Assembly: GCF_014905175.1 (NCBI RefSeq)
Contig: NC_057790.1
Location: forward strand, 14,596,469 to 14,660,468
Direction: 5' to 3'
From: Aphidius gifuensis
Taxonomy: Eukaryota > Arthropoda > Insecta > Hymenoptera > Braconidae
Length of the DNA stretch: 64,000 nt
In this document: one piece after another, positions 45,890 to 57,722 of the stretch
Numbering within the stretch: the stretch's first letter is position 1
How the letters are laid out: each line of letters opens with the position of its first letter
Made by a program: the position numbers and the translations under genes
Notes under the pieces: generated by a model
The model's database searches: none
Told to the model about the DNA's origin: nothing
The model's input: the letters and a program-made list of their open reading frames with translations, nothing else

Positions 45890-48012
45890 TTTGAGTGCAA
45901 CTCGCGATTTTTGTGCTCTTATATATTTTTTTTTATGCAATGTTGTGCCAGCTTAAACTTAAGTCAGCACAACTTTTTCAATAATTAACCGATCGACACG
46001 TAATATGGCTCAAAATTATGTGCTTTTTATGTGTTTTCATTCTACCTATATAAATTATTTTTTTTTTCTTTTATTAACCCTTTTTTAATTATTTTTTTTA
46101 TTTTTTATGCAGTGTTGTGCCAGCTTTAACTCAAGTCAGCACAACTTTTTTGATAATCAACCGATTGCCATGTAATATGGCTCAAAATTATGTGCTTTTT
46201 ATGTGTTTTAATTCTATGTATATAAATATATATATTTTTTTTTATTAACCCTTTTTTAATTAATTTTTTTATTTTTTATGCAGTGTTGTGCCAGCTTTAA
46301 CTCAAGTCAGCACAACTTTTTTAATAATCAACCGATTGACACGTAATATGGCTCAAAATTATGTGCTTTTTATGTGTTTTTATTCTACCTATATCAATAA
46401 TTTTTTTTTTCTTTTATTAACCCTTTTTTAATTATTTTTTTTATTTTTTATGCAGTGTTGTGCCAGCTTTAACTCAAGTCAGCACAACTTTTTTAATAAT
46501 TAACCGATTGACATGTAATATGGCCTAAAATTATGTGCTTTTTATGTGTTTTCATTCTACCTATATCAATAATTATTTTTTTATTTATTAACCCTTTTAA
46601 TTATTTTTTATTTTATGAAATGTTGTGCTAGTTTAATTAAGTCAGCACAACTTTTTAATATTCACCGATCACGTAATATGTGGCTCAAAATTATGTGCTT
46701 TTATGTGTTTTAGTTCACGCATATAATAATTTTTTGATTAACCCTTTTTTAATTATTATTTTTATTTTTGGCGTGTTGTGCCAGTCAGCACAAATTTTTT
46801 TAGCAATCAACTGATTGATGAAAGGAAGCTTAAATTATGTGCTTTTTATGTGTTTTTAGTCTATGCATATAATTTTTTATTAATTATTTTTAATTATTTT
46901 TTATATGTAGTAAAGTTGTGCTTAATCTCAGTCAACTTTTCAGCAATCAACCATTGACATGAAAGGAATTAGATTATGTGTTTATGTGTTTTGTTCTATA
47001 TAAATATATATATTTTTTATTAACTCTTTTAATTATTTTTTCATTTATGTAGCAGTTAAATTCAGTCGTTAACTTTTAATAATCAACCGATTGACATGAA
47101 ATAAAGCTTAGAATTATGTGTTATTTATGTGTTTTTATTCTACGTATATAAAAAAAATAGTTTACATTAAACGAGTAACTTTAATCTATTCGGGTTTTTT
47201 TTTTAATCTTTATTCCACTATAACAAATATATTCACAGCACCATATTAATTGATTATTAAAAGAGTTTTGCTGACTTGAATTTAAGCTAGCACAACATTT
47301 CATAAAAAATAAAAAAAATAATTAAAAAAGGGTTAATAAAAGAAAAAAAAAATTATTGATATAGGTAGAATGAAAACACATGAAAAGCACATAATTTTGG
47401 TCCATATTACATGTCAATCGGTTAATTATTAAAAAAGTTGTGCTGACTTGAGTTAAAGCTGGCACAACACTGCATAAAAAATAAAAAAATTAATTAAAAA
47501 AGGGTTAATAAAAAAATATTTATATATTTATATACATAGAATAAAAAACACATAAAAAGCACATAATTTTGAGCCATATTACGTGTCAATCGGTTGATTA
47601 TTAAAAAAGTTGTGCTGAGTTGAGTTAAAGCTGGCACAACATTGCATCAAAAATAAAAAAAATAATTTAAAAAGGGTTAATAAAAAAAATATATATATAT
47701 TTATATACATAGAATTAAAACACATAAAAAGCACATAATTCGAAGCTTTATTTCATGTCGATCAATTGATTATTAAAAAAGTTGTGCTGACTTGAGTTAA
47801 AGCTGGGACAACACTGCATAAAAAATAAAAAAAATAATTTAAAAAGGGTTAATAAAAGAAAAAAAAAATTATTTATATAGGTAGAATGAAAACACATAAA
47901 ATGCACATAATTTTAGGCCATATTACATGTCAATCGGTTGTTTATTAAAAAAGTTGTGCTGACTTACGTTAAAGCTGGCACAACATTGCATCAAAAATAA
48001 AAAAATTAATTA
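45890..48012. repeat. Inverted pair of ~172-bp satellite arrays
   Basis: About seven or eight units in one direction (45,890-47,160), marked by GTTGTGCCAGCTTTAACTCA and GGCTCAAAATTATGTGCTTT near 46,006, 46,179 and 46,349. A spacer follows, then about four units in the opposite direction (47,270-48,012), the end bordering the GGCC hairpin. The last units of the left array are progressively shortened. Diverged relatives of the unit lie at 50,530-50,730. Each unit contains a GTTGTGC...GCACAAC inverted pair. Confidence 0.85.
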
Positions 48013-48013
48013 A

Positions 48014-48244
48014 AAAAGAGCCATTTTTAAGAGGCCAAAAAAAATAAGGCCATTTTTTAAGGCCATTTTTAAGAGGCCAAAAATATAAGGCCATTTTTAA
48101 GGGCCATTTTTAAGCGGCCAAAAAAAATAAGGCCATTTTTAAGAGACCAAAAATATAAGGCCATTTTAAAGGGCCATTTTTTCCATATAAGAGGTTCAGA
48201 TCGTCTTTTTTCAGAAATAACAGACGAACTTCCCGGCTCTGGTC
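48014..48244. mobile_element. GGCC-rich hairpin element, second copy (partial)
   Basis: AAGGCCATTTTTAAGAGGCC units end with TTCAGATCGTC and CAGACGAACTTCCCGGCTCT, the inverse of the copy at 9,107-9,431. Only one side is preserved. The other merges into the satellite array. Confidence 0.6.
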
Positions 48245-48249
48245 ATCAT

Positions 48250-49040
48250 TTCAACACTGTCTTACGCATGTTGAAGAATCAGCTGTTCATATAGTACGTC
48301 GTTACATACTCGAGCCTATATTGAATTTTGACAGTAAATTAAATATTACTCATTGAGTTTTAACTATTGTGTTTACAAATCGATATAGATTAGCTCAGCA
48401 TTTGCAATATGGATTTTGCAATACGAGCTTTATTTTGATAATAATGTTTATAATAATAAAAATAATAATAATATTAATGTTAATAATGAGAATAGTAAAA
48501 TCAAATTTTTTACAGAAATGAGTGTTTTTTAAAATTTTTTAATTAATTAGATCAATGAAGTCAGACCGCCATTTCGTATTTGAAAGAGCAGTTAATAAGT
48601 CTAAATCATATGAGATATTTCAAAAAAAATGACCTATTATTTTTATCTTTCAGATTATAAATGTTAACAGGAGAATCCAGTGTAAACGGATTGTAGTTTT
48701 TTTTTTTTAATGTAATTCAGAGAGTTTTGAGTTGGGTCGACCCATATAGTAGGTCCGATATTGAAAATTTCGGCGAGCGGTGAAAGCGGTTAAATTCTAC
48801 ATAGAAAAATAAAGAAATTGGCATAATATGCGATTTTTTACATATTTTTTGACGACACTACAGTATTGTTACTAAAATATAGAAAAATTGCCATGTTAAT
48901 CAAAAGGGAAAAAGTAAGTGACTTGAGGCACGTGTTAATATTAAGATAGAGCTTGGAAATTTTGTTCGGAACCATTCTAGGGGGTGCACTCATATAAATT
49001 CATCATTGACCTTTTTAAGGGCCACCCTAATATATATATA
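48250..49040. other. AT-rich DNA, nothing recognised
   Basis: This stretch has no open frame of note. Its beginning (CAACACTGTCTTACGC) belongs with the hairpin element. Confidence 0.3.
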
Positions 49041-49047
49041 TAAAACT

Positions 49048-49352
49048 GATTTAAATAAATGACATTTTAACCACTTTGGCAAAATAAAAAAATTCCAAAA
49101 TTTTTGTAAATAATAGCTTTTATTATTGTTCAAATAATAAAAGAATAAAATTTTTAAAGGGAAGGTTTTAACATGTTTTTTTTTTTAAATAATTAACAAT
49201 TAATATTTATCTGAATTTTTAAATAATAAAAAAAAATAATAAAAAAAAGTCTCCTTTAAAAATTTTATTCTTTTATTATTTAAACAATATTAAAAGCTAA
49301 CTGTGACAAAAATTTTGGATTTTTTCTATTTTGCCAAAGTGGTAAAAATCTA
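49048..49352. mobile_element. Small palindromic element
   Basis: ATTTTAACCACTTTGGCAAA near 49,063 pairs with TTTGCCAAAGTGGTAAAAAT near 49,332, with TTTTAAAGGG / CCTTTAAAAA arms in between. The outer left flank, AAAACTGATTTAAATAAATG, also occurs inverted at 33,957-33,983. Confidence 0.55.
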
Positions 49353-49389
49353 CGTATAATAAAAAGAAAAATATTCGTTGCCCTCGTGT

Positions 49390-51376
49390 GATTTCGTCCC
49401 TGCGCGCTGGCGTCTCAGTTGCTAGTCTGAGCTGCCAGCTTCAGCTTCATGGCAAGCATGGACTATACATAGCGTATAAACTCGGAGCGTCAGCTACTAT
49501 GTGTGTATGCGTGTTCGACTTTTTTCAATTTAGATATTATTAAACAGTATAACTGATTATTGATCATATTCAGAATATTAATATTGATAATATTATCAAT
49601 ATTATATTGCAATTAATATTATTGTTTATAAAATTATTGTTATTATTATTATTTATACTATAAATATATATAAATGATGATAATTATAACAACAATAATT
49701 TCGATAATATTATCAATTATTCACAATAGTATTGATATTAATAATAATATCTATAATAATAATATTTTCAATATAAATACTAATAATTGTCAATATTATT
49801 ATTAATATTATTGATATCACTGATATTATTAAAATCGATAATATTATTGTTATTATTAATAATAATTATTAATATGGTTGATACCATTATTACTAATATT
49901 ATATTGATATTATTCTTATCGATGATATTTTTGAAATTATTATTTTATTTATACTATGGTTATTGGTTATATATGAATAATATTATTATAAATAATAATA
50001 ACTCCAATAATATTATGATATTAACAATAATATCAATATTAGTAGTAATATCGTTGGTATCAATTGAGGGTCCGGATGCAATAACCGGCCGCACGCTCGA
50101 AGCCCAAGAAAACACGACGTTGCTCTGGGCGAAAAATCAAACATAAAAAATTAAAAAAAAAAATACTATCATTCATAGAATTAAAAAATACATACTCTCC
50201 TTCAAATAAATTTTTTGTTATGATTATTAGTTAACGAATTAAAAATGAAAAACAAAATTATTTTTTTTGAAAAAAATACTTTTTTTTCAATATATAACTT
50301 GTGATATTTTTCTTAAAAATCAATAAATCAACTTGAAAATTTGACAGTAGCTTTTGAATAATCTAGCGATGCCAACAGCATTATTAAAAAAATTATTTAT
50401 TCATATTGTTTAATTTTTTTTATTTATTGATTCATGTCCACGGAAAATTTCAATTTGTCTATAACTTCAGTTTCACTTCCCCCGCGCGTACTCGCAACAC
50501 GCTAATTTTTTTTTTTTTCATTACAAGTTCAACGTAAGGTGGCACAACTTTTTTATTTATCATGTGATCCTGATAGAGGGAGGCTTAAAATTACAAGCAA
50601 CTTATGTGCTAATTATGTGTGCCAAAAAAAAAAATTTTTTTATAACAATTTTTTTTTTTTTTATTAACAATTATGCTAGCTTTTAACGTAAGCTAGCACA
50701 ACTTTTATTTCATCATAACTTTTAATAAAAAAAAAAAAAAAAAAAGTCCAAAAATCGCGGTTTGCCCTCAAAAACAGCTCATAATCAGCTCATAATTACT
50801 GATAAGGTCTGATTTGGTTGTGCCATTATGCCTGTGCCAGCTTTATATACCTATAAATAATAACATTGACAATAACATTCATATATAAATATTGATAATT
50901 ATTAGTATTTATATTCAAAATATTATTATTATAGATATTATTATTAATATCAATACTATTGTGAATAATTGGTAATATTATCAAAATTATTGTTGTTATA
51001 ATTATCATCATTTATATATATTTATAATAATTTTATTGTTATTATAACAATGATTCTCTAAACCCGCGATAACTATTGCTTAATACGTTTAAATGAATTT
51101 TTTTTAAAAATCAATTATTTAAGTATTAAACTCAGTTGAACTGTTTAATAATGTTTGAATAAAAAAAAAAAGTCGCTCACGCATACACACATAGCAGCTG
51201 ACGCTCCGAGTTTATACGCTATATATAGTGCATGTATAATGCTTGCCGGCTTCCCTTCTCTCTATGTAATTCTCCTCTCTTTATCCGCTTGCGATCGAGC
51301 GTATAGCAGTAGAGCGTTACGCAACGCTAGCAGGCCTTGAATTTTGTCGCTACCTCCGTAAAGAAGTTTCACTTCA
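49390..51376. mobile_element. Foldback element sharing arms with 37,304-39,235
   Basis: The left arm (about 49,440-50,060) contains GAGCGTCAGCTACTATGTGT and AT-rich ATAAT repeats. The right arm (50,838-51,376) is the inverse and ends CTCCGTAAAGAAGTTTCACTTC. The middle holds a GC-richer word near 50,070-50,130, a CGCGCGTACTCGC motif at 50,467 and satellite-like sequence at 50,530-50,830. The left terminus is damaged. Confidence 0.65.
50467..50520. repeat. End motif with CGCGCGTACTCGCAACACGC, copy 3
   Basis: CAGTTTCACTTCCCCCGCGC then GTACTCGCAACACGC and a T-run, as at 36,744 and 39,957. Confidence 0.7.
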
Positions 51377-51429
51377 AAAGTTGGAAAAACTTAAAAATGT
51401 TATTATTTAGATGTTTTATATAGTTTTAT

Positions 51430-51870
51430 TGTAAATTATAGGAAGCAGTAACTAAGGAAAAGATGTAGCTAAGAAATTTATGTAGCCAGAAAAATTATGA
51501 GGTAAGCAACATTTATTTTTTAGCTACATCTTTGTTCCAGCTACAGCTTTTTTTTCAGACAACTTTATTTTTTAAAGTAAATTACATGTAATATATTTAT
51601 GCGTAAGAAAAAATAATGTCCGAGGAAAAGCAGTAGCTAAGGAAATAAGGTTGCCAAAGAATTATATTTTAAGCAACATTATTTCCTCAAATTATAATTC
51701 ATTGACAACCATAATTCTTTAGCTATACATCTTTTCCTTAGCTACTGCTTTTCCTTGGGCATTTTTATTTATTTTATGAATAAAATACTTGTAAATTGAT
51801 TTTTAAAAAATACAAATGTCCAAGGAAAAGCAGTAGCTGAGGAAAAGATGTAGCTAAGGAATTAAGGTTA
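51430..51870. repeat. AGCTAAGG-family repeat, two tandem palindromic copies
   Basis: It contains CCAAGGAAAAGCAGTAGCTG and AGATGTAGCTAAGGAATTAA in both directions. This is one of the best preserved copies and serves as the uninterrupted reference for the split copy at 18,950-22,085. Confidence 0.7.
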
Positions 51871-51879
51871 ATAGATTAC

Positions 51880-52190
51880 TGCAATATATAATATTGGATA
51901 TATTAATCTAACAATATGAAATTAATATAAGTTATAATAATATGATAATTGATAATAATTTTATATGAATTATATAAAACGTGCTATAATATATTTTTTT
52001 TTATTTGTTTTTCTAGTTTTCCTTCAATATCATTTGCCAATGAGCTTTTAAACCATGACCTTAAACATAATAAACTTTTAGCATAATAATTTTTACTTAG
52101 ATCGTTCATGTCATTTACTTATTGTCCTTAAGATGATTCTTCCTGCTTTTATAATGTTTTTGTATGTCAAAAATATTTGAAAATTTCACT
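51880..52190. other. AT-rich single-copy DNA
   Basis: No repeat or gene was recognised. Confidence 0.3.
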
Positions 52191-52209
52191 GTATTTTATA
52201 CTCGAAAAA

Positions 52210-52390
52210 AAAAATATCGTCAATAATGTCGATAACGCACGATACGATACGACAACGCCTATGACGATACGATAATAAGACGACACGATAATCTGATTTT
52301 TTGTCAAATTTTAAGACGATACGATAACGACATCAGGACACGATAATACGATAATTAGCCAATTATCGCATCGTATCGCGGCATCTCTAT
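52210..52390. repeat. GATACGATA-rich repeat
   Basis: ACGATACGATACGACAACGC, GACGATACGATAATAAGACG and GCATCGTATCGCGGCATCTC form a short, partly inverted minisatellite. It may be a small element with inverted ends. Confidence 0.55.
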
Positions 52391-52399
52391 TCGTAAAAT

Positions 52400-53160
52400 T
52401 ATAAAAATAGAAAATAAAATGTCGATAAAAAGAATATAATAAATTTCCGTGAAGTTATATAGTAGAAGCTGATATAAAGAAATATGTTTTTATCAATGTA
52501 ACGAAAAATCAGGACAGATGTAGATCTACAGTTTTTTCAAAAATCAGGACCACATAAAAATACGTTGTCCAAAATCAGGATCTCTGGAAGTTCTAGTCCA
52601 TTAAGTTAATTAAGAATTTTTATATTGATTTTATTATTTAGATTTTTTAAATGATTATTTGGCGATAGTTTGACAAGTCGGAATATCAGCTACATTCTGG
52701 AATTTACCGCGGAAGGTACCGTTCGAACAAATAACATTTCTGAAGGTGAACGTGATTAGAAATAATTGATTATTTAGAAAATATATTTTAGAAAAAATTG
52801 ATTCCTTAGAAAACATAATTTCGAAAAAGAAACTTTTAGAAAATATATTTTTTAGAAAAAGATTTTTAGCAAAAATGTACCCCTACCCTGGAATTTACGC
52901 TTCACAGTCCACAAAGATATAGAGTTCTTATAATAAATTTTATTTTTTTGAGAATTAAAAGTTACTTGTCATTTTTTTTCGCTAATAGTTTCTGAATGAT
53001 TGATTTTCTTTTGTAATCATTAGATTTGCTCTTGTAAGATCAAAGATCTAAAAGAATGTCTTTCTTTTCTAAAACAATACAAATTATTATTATTATGTAA
53101 CTTTTTCGTTAATCTTTTATTATAATGTCTAGTGAAATCATCTGTTAAAATACGCACTCG
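52400..53160. other. AT-rich DNA, no gene recognised
   Basis: Apparently single-copy within the window. TTTAGAAAA words recur near 52,780-52,870. No frame stands out. Confidence 0.3.
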
Positions 53161-53395
53161 ACAAAACAGAAAACGTTAAACGAGAATGAGCGGTCAATGT
53201 GAAATGCATACAGAAGTAGAACAAAATTCTAAAAATTCTGTACTCTTTCAATCTTGTTAAGAAGATCAACCTTTCTTTATTTGCTTCACATTATGAAGTA
53301 TATAGTTTGAATTTATCAATATATCATTTAAAAAGTCAACTTTCGAAATCAGGTATTTATTTTATTAGCAAACCACAAAATAATCATAATAAAAA

Positions 53396-53599
53396 TTGAT
53401 GAAAGTATTTTATTCAAATTTTGATACAAATTGTTGTGAAATTTTTCTCATGTTTTTGAAACAGAAAGAAAAAATCAAAATCGACCTTGATGTAACCTTG
53501 AAACTTGACAAATCTGTACAATCAAGTTCATTGGCAATGTCCATGACACAACTTAAAACTTGTGTAATCCATTATTATATCTTAATTATACTTATATGA
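53396..53599 (+). CDS. Possible exon, unassigned
   Basis: An acceptor-like TTTTTGAAACAG ends at 53,463. After it the frame reads KEKIKIDLDVTLKLDKSVQS then SSLAMSMTQLKT, without the low-complexity bias of other frames here. The opposite strand is also open across the same bases, so strand and reality are uncertain. Confidence 0.2.
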   Translation: MMKVFYSNFDTNCCEIFLMFLKQKEKIKIDLDVTLKLDKSVQSSSLAMSMTQLKTCVIHYYILIILI

Positions 53600-54327
53600 T
53601 TATTATTTTATTACTTTATAAAATGAATATTAAAAATATGCAATATTTTTTTAAATTATTCGAATATCTAAAAAAGAAAAAATCTAGTTGTTGGGGTGAA
53701 TTTTTTTTTTTTTTTACATATAAATAACATTAAATTATGACATATCAACAAATATGTAGATGCAAATAAGATAGACTCTGAAATCAATAAAAAAAAATTA
53801 CCATGAATATTACTATATTATAATCGCAATATTTATTCTATAAAAGAAAAATGTGTCATAAAATTCTATTTTTTTAGATTTGTGCTATGACCTGCAAAAT
53901 TGCTTCTTATAATTAAATTATTTTACCGACGCATATCATTAAAAGTAAATCGATAATGAGATTTATTATTGTAATTTTCTTATCATTACAAATATTGAAT
54001 AAAGTAATGATAGTAATATGCGCAATAAGCTAAGATAATTATCCGATATTTTATGGCGAGTACTTTATCACTACGTATCAAGTTTATATCCTGATTGTTA
54101 ATAGTTATGATCATAATTCATAACAATAATGATACTTACTTTATGATAATGACAATTTTTAATTCACATACGAGATGAAGAAAAATAAATTGGATTTTGT
54201 ATGTGCCCGAGTACAACTTTATGAATCAACTTAATAAATTCTAGAAAAATTAATTACATATGAAACAGCATAACAGTTATTAAATCAATCGATTTAAAAA
54301 TTCAAAAAGTTATTGCGATTGTTATTA

Positions 54328-54543
54328 TTAATAACAAACATGAACTAGACAATAACATCTCAACACTTTCACCTTCCCGTCAAATACTTTTTCGCGACGT
54401 CCACATGGCTCGTGTATAACTTCATGAATGCCCGGAGAACTCTCCATGGTCGACTGCAGTCGTCCTGTTGTTGCCTGCTTGCTGAGGTCTCTGCAGTGCT
54501 CTGCAGCATTCAGTAAAATTCGCAAAAGTAAGGAAAAGTTCAC
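54328..54543 (-). CDS. Possible first exon, unassigned
   Basis: This minus-strand frame has balanced composition. An internal start with good context (GTCGACCATGGAG, at about 54,452) gives MESSPGIHEVIHEPCGRREK then VFDGK, followed by a GTGAAAG that could be a donor. It sits in one of the few stretches without repeats, so a host gene is possible. No domain is recognised. Confidence 0.3.
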   Translation of the reverse strand: MNFSLLLRILLNAAEHCRDLSKQATTGRLQSTMESSPGIHEVIHEPCGRREKVFDGKVKVLRCYCLVHVCY

Positions 54544-54754
54544 AATCTTTACTTAAAATGCTTAAGGCCTGTGTTGACTATAGTCATGGAGTTTTATAAG
54601 GAGGGTAATCTGTGACGTCGCACTGTGTATAAGCATATATATATGCTATATAGGGAACTGTTGAAGGCTTGAAGCCAGTGATGGGTAATTCGACGATTTT
54701 CGGGGAATCATACAATCATACGTATGATACGTAAAATACGTAGGATACTACATA

Positions 54755-55345
54755 AAGTGTATGACAGTTGAAAGTGCCTTCTTTTTTTATAAAATGAAGT
54801 AAATGGGTGCATTCCTTTAATAAAAAATTTTTTTTCGTTTTGCAATTTCGCCCTGTAATACTGGCCAAAATTTTATAGGAAAAAGCTCTTTCTTGTAGTG
54901 GCAGTACTGGCACATGACATTATTTTTTTTGGCTTCCAATTATTAGATGGATAACTGCAGTCCAATTCACAGGGCAAATTCTTTACAATTTATTTTGCTG
55001 ATGGCGCTCTCATTTTTATATAGATTTACATACAAAAGCTTCACAATGATTAACAAATTGTAATGTGATTATGCTGTTCATTGTTTATATCAAACTGAAA
55101 TAAATAGAAAATTGACTCGTTGTGATTGTTTGTTATTGTCACATAGCTCGTACCACACATTATCGTAAACTGTAAAGCCTGGAATATTGCATAGAGAAAT
55201 TTATCACTTTTGTCGTTGTTTCTGTTTTTAGTTTTTAGTCGGTATTACAGGGCGAAATTGCAAAACGAAAAAAAAATATTTATTGAAGGCATGCACCCAT
55301 TGATTTTATTAAACCCACAACACTACACACAACTGTCAAACTGTT
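54755..55345. repeat. Inverted repeat with TTGCAATTTCGCCCTGTAAT arms
   Basis: The left arm ends near 54,870 and the right arm starts near 55,240. They share TTTTTCGTTTTGCAATTTCG and the AATGGGTGCAT / ATGCACCCATT word. The intervening 370 bp is single-copy. Confidence 0.7.
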
Positions 55346-55468
55346 TTTTCTTATTACACAACAATAAATAATAAATTAATTCATCAAGACATATAAAAAT
55401 TACTTTTGCGTATTTTTCCGTTTTTGCGTAGTATTACATATATGCCAGCGGTAGGTGATGGCGCAGTG

Positions 55469-56173
55469 CAGGGATGGGCATATTGTGAGTTTTTGAGTTG
55501 TTTACAGATATCTATGGATAAAACGTTTAAAACGGATAAAACCCACGTGATCTCTTAGTAGCTGAATCATTACCATATAATTTTTTTTTAGCTACATCTT
55601 TCCCTTAGCTACTTTGCTTTCCTTGAACCATTTTCGTTTTAAAAATAAAATTAAATGTATTTTATTTATTAAACAAATAAAAATCCCAAGGACAAGCAGT
55701 AGCTAAAGGAAAGATGGAGCTAAGAAAATAATGTGGCCAGAAAATTATGGTTTAGGCAAATATTCCTTAGCTACATCTTTTTTGGACATTTTCATTTTTA
55801 AAAAATAGAATTACATGTATTTTCTTTAATAAATGAATAAAAATCCTAAGAACAAGCAGTAGCTAAAGGAAAGATGGAGCTAAGGAATCAATGTAGCCAA
55901 AAAAATTATGTTTTAAGCAACATCATTTCCTTAGCTACATCTTTTCCTTAGCTACATCTTTTTCTTAGCTACATTTTTTCCTTAGCTACTGCTTGTCCGC
56001 AACAATTCCTGAGCTCTTTTTTGGGATTGTAATTCATTTCGGTTACTTTTGATGATAGTTCCAAGTTTCACCGCTAGAGAGAGATGTTTTATACAAATGG
56101 ATAGAACTAAGCATGTTTGAAACTATGTCTAAAGATGCTTTAAAACATTATGTTTTATACATGCCCATCCCTG
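55469..56173. mobile_element. 705-bp hAT-like MITE
   Basis: The ends are CAGGGATGGGCAT and ATGCCCATCCCTG. Eight-base flanks GCGCAGTG and GTGCAGTG match at seven of eight positions, as expected for a hAT target duplication with one later change. The inside carries AGCTAAGG-family modules (55,560-56,000), so the two repeat families have combined. Confidence 0.75.
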
Positions 56174-56459
56174 GTGCAGTGTTGGGTAGGTATGATACTG
56201 GTGTATTATAGAGCAGTATCATACAGTATGATACGTCTTTATTATCATTAGAGTGGGTATAGGCAGAGTGAATCCATAGATGATTTTTACCTCGGAAGTG
56301 ACGGAAATCTCTTATACTTACTCCATACGGCGAGCACAAAATGTCCGACTATTATTATCTCGGTACTCTGCTTATACCCACTCTATGTATTATAGCTGGT
56401 ACTGGCTGAGGATGTCTATGCGCACCATGTTGCATGGGGCAGCGACGACATCTACGATA

Positions 56460-56710
56460 GGTGCTTTCTTTTGGGTGTTTATTTTTTTTCACTTTAATGC
56501 GCATGATCATGCACATGCGTATGTCATGCAAAATTGAGGAGAGAGCAGTGGCATCGAAACAAATAATTCTTAAAAAATAAGAATTAAAACATGGCTGATC
56601 CAGCTCATTATGTCCTACGCTGTTGCAATCTGACTTTTTTCCGACTGCGCATTCAACTGCGCATGCGCGAAAATAAACAGAAAAAAAATAAACACCCATA
56701 AGAAAGCATC
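56460..56710. mobile_element. 251-bp TA-flanked MITE, copy 1
   Basis: The ends are GGTGCTTTCTTTTGGGTGTT and complement (AACACCCATAAGAAAGCATC), with TA on both sides. It contains GCGCATGATCATGCACATGC and GCGCATGCGCGAAAATAAAC. Its twin at 60,260-60,510 has the same length in the opposite orientation. Confidence 0.88.
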
Positions 56711-57119
56711 TAATCAGGGCAGAGCTTTACTGGACTTCATATTCGCCATGAACCTGGAGGTCATCAATCAAGGTAAGGAACCCACTTTCTTAACTAGTGT
56801 CGAGTCGACAGTCAGTAAGAATGTTCAAAAATGGCGTCTCAGGTATCTTACAGTTTCTTACAGTATCTTGCAGTATCTTACTGTAAGTGTAAGAAACCTC
56901 AAAAATCGACCATTTACCCATCACTGGTACGTGTTAATTTCTTTGGTTAAATTATTTCTTTATAAATTTACATGTGGCCACCTCTTTTTCTTAGACATTT
57001 TTCCCATAGCTCTTCATTTATTCTATAAATCAAATTACAATTAACTATTTTTAAGTCATCAATTGAATTTAAAATTAATAAATATAATTTTGTTTATTAT
57101 TTTAATTCATTTCCTAAGA

Positions 57120-57720
57120 AATCCGCCATTGAGCTGGTAATGCAGATTTGTGACCGATACTGTAGAAAATAAATAGGATTACCATATGAATGCAACATAA
57201 CAAGACCATGGAGGTGGTATTAAACTCCATGAACAAGACCTAGTCTGGGGAATCGGGAGGAATTGAATTACAAAATAAGCCGCCTCAGATTTACACGTAG
57301 TGCTGGGGCCGTGAGTACCAGATTCCACTGTCTATTTTTGCAGTCCTCTACGAGGGCCACCACTTCGTTAGGGAGGTGGGTCAGATGAATCGTGAGGCAT
57401 GTAGACAGACGCTACCACCGCTGTTCAACCTTCTCCTGATCCAGTCGCAATTTTCACTGCAACTAGATCCCTCTCACAATATTCCCTTAAGAAGGAAGCA
57501 TTTATGTCCCTAACTAGAACGCATGCCCTAGGCCTAGAAACCGTAATATCATAGAATAGTTGTCCGCTAGCTAAACCAAATCCCCTGACACTACCCTTGT
57601 ATGCCTAAGGTTCTTGAATCAGTACGACTTTGGTGTGCTCGGTAACTATCTTATGCTTAAGCAACGCCGTAGCCTGTGAGCTACGGTGCAGATTGATTTG
57701 AATGAAAGGGATACTTACCA
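57120..57720. other. GC-richer segment, probably retroelement-derived, non-coding as it stands
   Basis: Composition shifts clearly from the AT-rich surroundings. Neither strand keeps an open frame for long. Minus-strand fragments in the same style as the remnant at 57,723-57,963 occur. I cannot assign a family. Confidence 0.35.
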
Positions 57721-57722
57721 CC

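Larger units (their letters stand above)
54676..56926. mobile_element. hAT-like outer element (CAGTGATGGGTA ends)
   Basis: The left end is CAGTGATGGGTAATTCG and the right end TTTACCCATCACTG. The 8-bp flanks (CTTGAAGC and GTACGTGT) do not match, so it is either old or a recombined pair of ends. It contains the palindrome at 54,755-55,345 (ATTACAGGGCGAAATTGCAA and complement), a smaller hAT-like element and a 251-bp element. Confidence 0.5.

Noticed and set aside
49787..50146. 119-residue Ile/Leu-rich frame resembling a membrane protein
   Set aside because: It is a translation of ATT/ATA repeats in a foldback arm; hydrophobicity follows from the base composition.
56280..56699. 85- and 114-residue frames near the 251-bp element
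   Set aside because: They run from single-copy DNA into the MITE and have no conserved features; the twin MITE does not preserve them.
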